Source of the DNA: Pantoea rwandensis
GTDB lineage: Bacteria; Pseudomonadota; Gammaproteobacteria; Enterobacterales; Enterobacteriaceae
Assembly (NCBI RefSeq): GCF_002095475.1
Contig: NZ_MLFR01000011.1
Coordinates: 1 to 64,000, forward strand
DNA: 64,000 bases
Reading direction: 5' to 3'
The notes under the pieces are model-generated. The model was not told the DNA's origin and did not search any database. It worked only from the letters and a program-made list of their open reading frames with translations. Every line of letters begins with the position of its first letter. The stretch's first letter is position 1. Positions 61,029 through 64,000 of the stretch are shown one piece after another. The translations under genes and the position numbers were made by a program.

Positions 61029-63131
61029 TTAAGCACCCGCCAACGGCAGCACAGTATCAGAAAATGCCATTGGTACGTTAAGTGAAGCGGTAAATTCACC
61101 GATGCGATCTGCCGGGGTTGGTTTGCCCAGTAAATAGCCCTGCAACGTGTCAAAACCGAGGCCGGTCAACAAACGTTGCTGTTCTTCTGTTTCCACCCCT
61201 TCTGCCACCATGCGCAGGTTAAGACTTTGCGCCAGCGTCAACATCGCACTCACCACCGTGGCGTCTTCACTGTCAGCGCGCAGGCTGTTGATAAAGACAC
61301 GATCGATTTTCAGTTCGGTCGCTTCCAGATGTTTAAGGTGCAGCAGATTGGCGTAGCCAATACCAAAATTATCAATCGCGACTTTCACGCCAAGCCGATG
61401 CAGTTCGGCAATCCGTTGCTGGCTGAAATGCGGATCGCGCATGGCGATGTTCTCGGTGATTTCCAGCATCAATGCCCCTTCCGGCAGTTGATGGCGCAGC
61501 AAAGCATGACGCAGGCTATCGATCAGATCGCGCTGGTGGAATTGCAGGGCCGAAAGATTGACCGACACACTCCATTCTTTGTTGCCTTCATCGTGCCACT
61601 GTTTCAACTGGCGACAGGCTTCGTTAATCACCCAATTACCCAGCGCAATGATTTGCCCGGTTTTTTCCGCGCGAGGCAGAAACATATCTGGCATCAGTAA
61701 TCCGCGACGCGGGTGCTGCCAGCGTAGCAGCGCCTCAAAGCCCATCAGCACCGTGCCGCCAGCACGGAATTTTGGCTGATAGAACAGGCACATCTCTTGG
61801 TATTCCAACGCATTCCACAGATCATTGGCTAGCGCCAACTGATGCTGTGCCACCGCGCTCATCACCGGTTCAAACAGGCACCAGCCGTTTCTGCCACTGT
61901 GTTTGGTGTGATACATGGCCGAGTCCGCATTGAACATCATCTCCTGCTGACTACGACCATGTTCTGGGAAGGTGACGATACCAATGCTGAGTGATACGCG
62001 CAGCGAATAACGGTCCAACTCAAAGGGCGCATCGATGGCACTGACTAAGTGCTGTGCCAGTGATGAGGCTTGCAGTGCGTTATATTGGGGGCAAAGCAGA
62101 ACGAACTCATCTCCGCCCAGCCGCGCCAGCAAAATGTCCTCGCCAAGTTGAACTCGTAGCCGTTCAGCCACGGCAATCAGCAAGCGATCCCCCACGTGAT
62201 GGCCCCAGGTATCATTGACGGCTTTGAAACCATCCAGATCCATGAACATCAGCGCAAAGGTTTCGTCCTGCAAGGTCGCCTGTTTAATCTGCGCGTTGAG
62301 CTGCTGCTCCAGCATGACGCGGTTCGGCAGCGTGGTGAGATTGTCATGCATCGCCAGCTGACGCAGTTCATTGTTGGCACGTTTCAGTTTGGCGGCAAGA
62401 CGCGAAGCGCGTAGTTGCGCATCCAGCATCGAAACCAACAGCGTCAAGCCAAGGATACTGAGGGTAATGATGGTCACCCATACCGCCAGCCCCTCTTCAC
62501 TGACACCATGGAGATGGCTCATGGTGCTCGGCATCGCGTACTCTGCTGCTGCCATACCGGTGTAGTGCATGCCCGCGATAGCAATCCCCATCACTAACGC
62601 AGCGCAAATGCGCATCATCAGCACACTCTCCCCCTGACGTAGATGGAAAGCCAGCCACAATGCCGCGCCAGAAGCCGCATAAGCAATGATCACCGACAGC
62701 GCGACTAATAGCGTATCCCAGCGGATCGCCGGTTCAATCATCAGCGCGTTCATGCCGATGTAGTGCATCGCTACCACGCCGCTGCCGAGTATCAAGGTGC
62801 CGCGCACCAACCGACGCCGAGTGAGATGACTCCCCTGCACGCCCTGCGCAAAAGCAAAGATCGACGCCACAATCGCCACCAGAAGAGACATCGCCGTGAG
62901 GGGGATGTCGTAACGCATCGTCATGGGCATCATCATGGCCAACATGCCGATGAAGTGCATCGCCCAGATACCGATTCCCATGGCCGTGCCACCGGCCGCC
63001 AGCCACAACTTCGCCAGACAGCCACGTGATACCGCAACGCGCCCGGCGGTATCCAGCGCAGTAAAGGCGGCAATAAAGGCCACAATCAGTGAAACCGTAA
63101 CCAGAACGCTATCCCAGGTAACCAGCAACAT
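61029..63131 (-). CDS. MHYT-GGDEF-EAL cyclic-di-GMP protein, copy 2
   Basis: Inner-membrane protein of 700 aa, similar to copy 1 along its whole length. MHYT repeats: MHFIGM (58-63), MHYIGM (122-127) and MHYTGM (188-193). GGDEF is intact (339-343), without an RxxD site. EAL is at 466-468, but the loop-6 motif is DNFGIGYANL (587-596) instead of DDFGTGYSSL, so the second metal/catalytic aspartate is Asn588. The phosphodiesterase may be impaired. The 160-bp gap to copy 1 suggests tandem duplication. Confidence 0.93.
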   Translation of the reverse strand: MLLVTWDSVLVTVSLIVAFIAAFTALDTAGRVAVSRGCLAKLWLAAGGTAMGIGIWAMHFIGMLAMMMPMTMRYDIPLTAMSLLVAIVASIFAFAQGVQGSHLTRRRLVRGTLILGSGVVAMHYIGMNALMIEPAIRWDTLLVALSVIIAYAASGAALWLAFHLRQGESVLMMRICAALVMGIAIAGMHYTGMAAAEYAMPSTMSHLHGVSEEGLAVWVTIITLSILGLTLLVSMLDAQLRASRLAAKLKRANNELRQLAMHDNLTTLPNRVMLEQQLNAQIKQATLQDETFALMFMDLDGFKAVNDTWGHHVGDRLLIAVAERLRVQLGEDILLARLGGDEFVLLCPQYNALQASSLAQHLVSAIDAPFELDRYSLRVSLSIGIVTFPEHGRSQQEMMFNADSAMYHTKHSGRNGWCLFEPVMSAVAQHQLALANDLWNALEYQEMCLFYQPKFRAGGTVLMGFEALLRWQHPRRGLLMPDMFLPRAEKTGQIIALGNWVINEACRQLKQWHDEGNKEWSVSVNLSALQFHQRDLIDSLRHALLRHQLPEGALMLEITENIAMRDPHFSQQRIAELHRLGVKVAIDNFGIGYANLLHLKHLEATELKIDRVFINSLRADSEDATVVSAMLTLAQSLNLRMVAEGVETEEQQRLLTGLGFDTLQGYLLGKPTPADRIGEFTASLNVPMAFSDTVLPLAGA

Positions 63132-63679
63132 GTGCGCTCCTAAACACTACCCGCTGTAGAGCAGGTGCTGTAACGACAAAAAAGACCAAAGAAGATGAGA
63201 ACATTGATTAAGGGCGAGTAATGGCTGCACACCATGAAGCAGAGAGGAGAAGCGATCCAGACAATTCTAGAGGCACTACACGGTTTTTTTTTATTTTGAT
63301 CATCTGTCGCTGCCAGAAAAATTAATAATATCTGATTAATGCACGAACATAGCATTGAACCGCGAGTCGCGGTAGAGGGTTAAATCACTGGTTGTTTAGT
63401 TTTTTTAACAAGCCTCTATCCCTTGTAGTTCCTAAGTTATCGGCGAAAAGTGTGAATTGGTTAAGGAAAAATCTAAGCGCAGCATCACAGGTAGCGATTT
63501 ACTGATCTATAGTAAAGAAAACTGATATAAATCATAAACCCACTAGCTAAGATTATTCTTAGATAGCGGGCACTTAAGAAGTGCGCCCAATTGCGGCATT
63601 TGAATGAATTTGGATTCAATAGATAAATACGTCACCAGGTGGAAAAGCACTGACCTTGGATAATCAGTAAGGAATGATT
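63132..63679. other. Divergent promoter region, MHYT gene and Csu-type pilin
   Basis: No gene in 548 bp. AT-rich, particularly 63280-63600. It must hold the promoters of the minus-strand MHYT gene and of the plus-strand pilin operon; I cannot pick out an operator with confidence. Confidence 0.4.
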
Positions 63680-64000
63680 ATGAAACTCAAGCTTTTTCTT
63701 TTGGCTTCCAGCCTAAGCATGGCGTTGCCTGTCACAACTTATGCAGCGTCAACCACCGGGACCATTGCCGCAACGCTGACGTTGACCACGGGTTGTTTGG
63801 TCAATGGCCAGTCCGCCATCACCGGCGTTAACTTCGGTAGCCTGAACTTCGGAACCAGTGCCGCCACCTTTGATTCATTGGGTGCCACTTTGGTGGGCAC
63901 ATCCGGGAACGGTATCTACGTGCGCTGCACTACGGGTCAAACCTTTAACGTACAGGTGACAGGCAGCAATACAGCGCCTGCAACCATCTATGGTACGGCC
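63680..64000 (+). CDS. Spore-coat-U (Csu-type) pilin, partial at window end
   Basis: First 107 codons of a secreted protein; the 3' end lies beyond the window. The signal peptide MKLKLFLLASSLSMALPVTTYA ends at about residue 22. The mature start TGTIAATLTLTTGCLVNGQ and the later IYVRCTTGQTF match the spore coat protein U domain of CsuA/B-type pilins, with a paired-cysteine layout. Archaic chaperone-usher operons usually follow with CsuC/D/E genes, so a second fimbrial locus probably starts here. The ATG at 63680 follows TAAGGAATG. Confidence 0.85.
   Translation, partial: MKLKLFLLASSLSMALPVTTYAASTTGTIAATLTLTTGCLVNGQSAITGVNFGSLNFGTSAATFDSLGATLVGTSGNGIYVRCTTGQTFNVQVTGSNTAPATIYGTA

Overview
The window looks like the chromosome of a plant- or environment-associated enterobacterium, most likely Erwiniaceae (Pantoea/Erwinia-like). 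This is inferred from E. coli-like synteny of prfC-osmY-ytjA-yjjU-yjjV-deoCABD, from enterobacterial genes such as ftnA, ylaC, yhfL, ymcF and ydcR, and from a three-subunit Tat/cytochrome c gluconate-2-dehydrogenase-type enzyme. No database search was possible, so all family names rest on motifs and remembered homologues.

Layout. 1-5.8 kb: repeat array, periplasmic GMC dehydrogenase with cytochrome c (gamma and alpha subunits each carry an apparent 1-base deletion), and a DHA2 drug-efflux-type MFS protein. 6.0-12.8 kb: an AT-richer chaperone-usher fimbrial operon (major pilin, minor pilin, usher, chaperone, two minor pilins, two-domain tip adhesin). 12.9-18 kb: a cyclotransferase-like protein, then a beta-glucoside-type PTS operon (IIB-IIA-GH4-IIC) divergent from an RpiR-family regulator with two HTH domains; two mirror-image 15-bp operators lie between. 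18.3-21 kb: GST plus a PNPOx/ferredoxin-reductase/[2Fe-2S] fusion. 21.1-23 kb: AT-rich stretch with a cold-shock gene (TTG start), ymcF-like and yhfL-like genes, and tRNA-Phe.

23.1-27.5 kb: the most interesting locus, a BdlA-like soluble PAS-PAS chemoreceptor followed by a compact siaABCD-like cassette (CBS-like/PP2C phosphatase, SiaB kinase, SiaC, GGEEF diguanylate cyclase). 27.5-39.2 kb (minus strand): an orphan PBP2, a 54-bp tandem repeat array, the deo operon with two CRP sites and a DeoR-like operator, then yjjV, yjjU (frameshifted), ytjA, osmY and prfC. 39.4-44.4 kb: M20 amidohydrolase, ferritin, and a protein with a PAS repeat of exact 128-residue period followed by GGDEF-EAL. 44.5-49.5 kb: ABC importer operon with a beta-CASP-like metallo-hydrolase. 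49.6-51.3 kb: OlsF-type bifunctional ornithine-lipid acyltransferase. 51.6-55.5 kb: the complete Anbu cluster (proteasome-like peptidase, transglutaminase-like, alpha-E, ATP-grasp). 55.6-58.6 kb: cupin, YlaC, MocR regulator. 58.8-63.1 kb: tandem MHYT-GGDEF-EAL paralogues. 63.7 kb to the end: start of a spore-coat-U (Csu-type) pilin cut by the window edge.

Themes. Surface attachment and cyclic-di-GMP dominate: two chaperone-usher loci, five signalling proteins (BdlA-like, SiaD-like, PAS-GGDEF-EAL, two MHYT proteins) and the Sia phospho-switch. Intergenic space is filled by REP-like palindromes headed by GTAG with several different stems, singly, as facing pairs and as tandem arrays. Four genes carry single-base deletions, three of them at short homopolymers or doublets, which suggests either residual assembly indels or recent decay.
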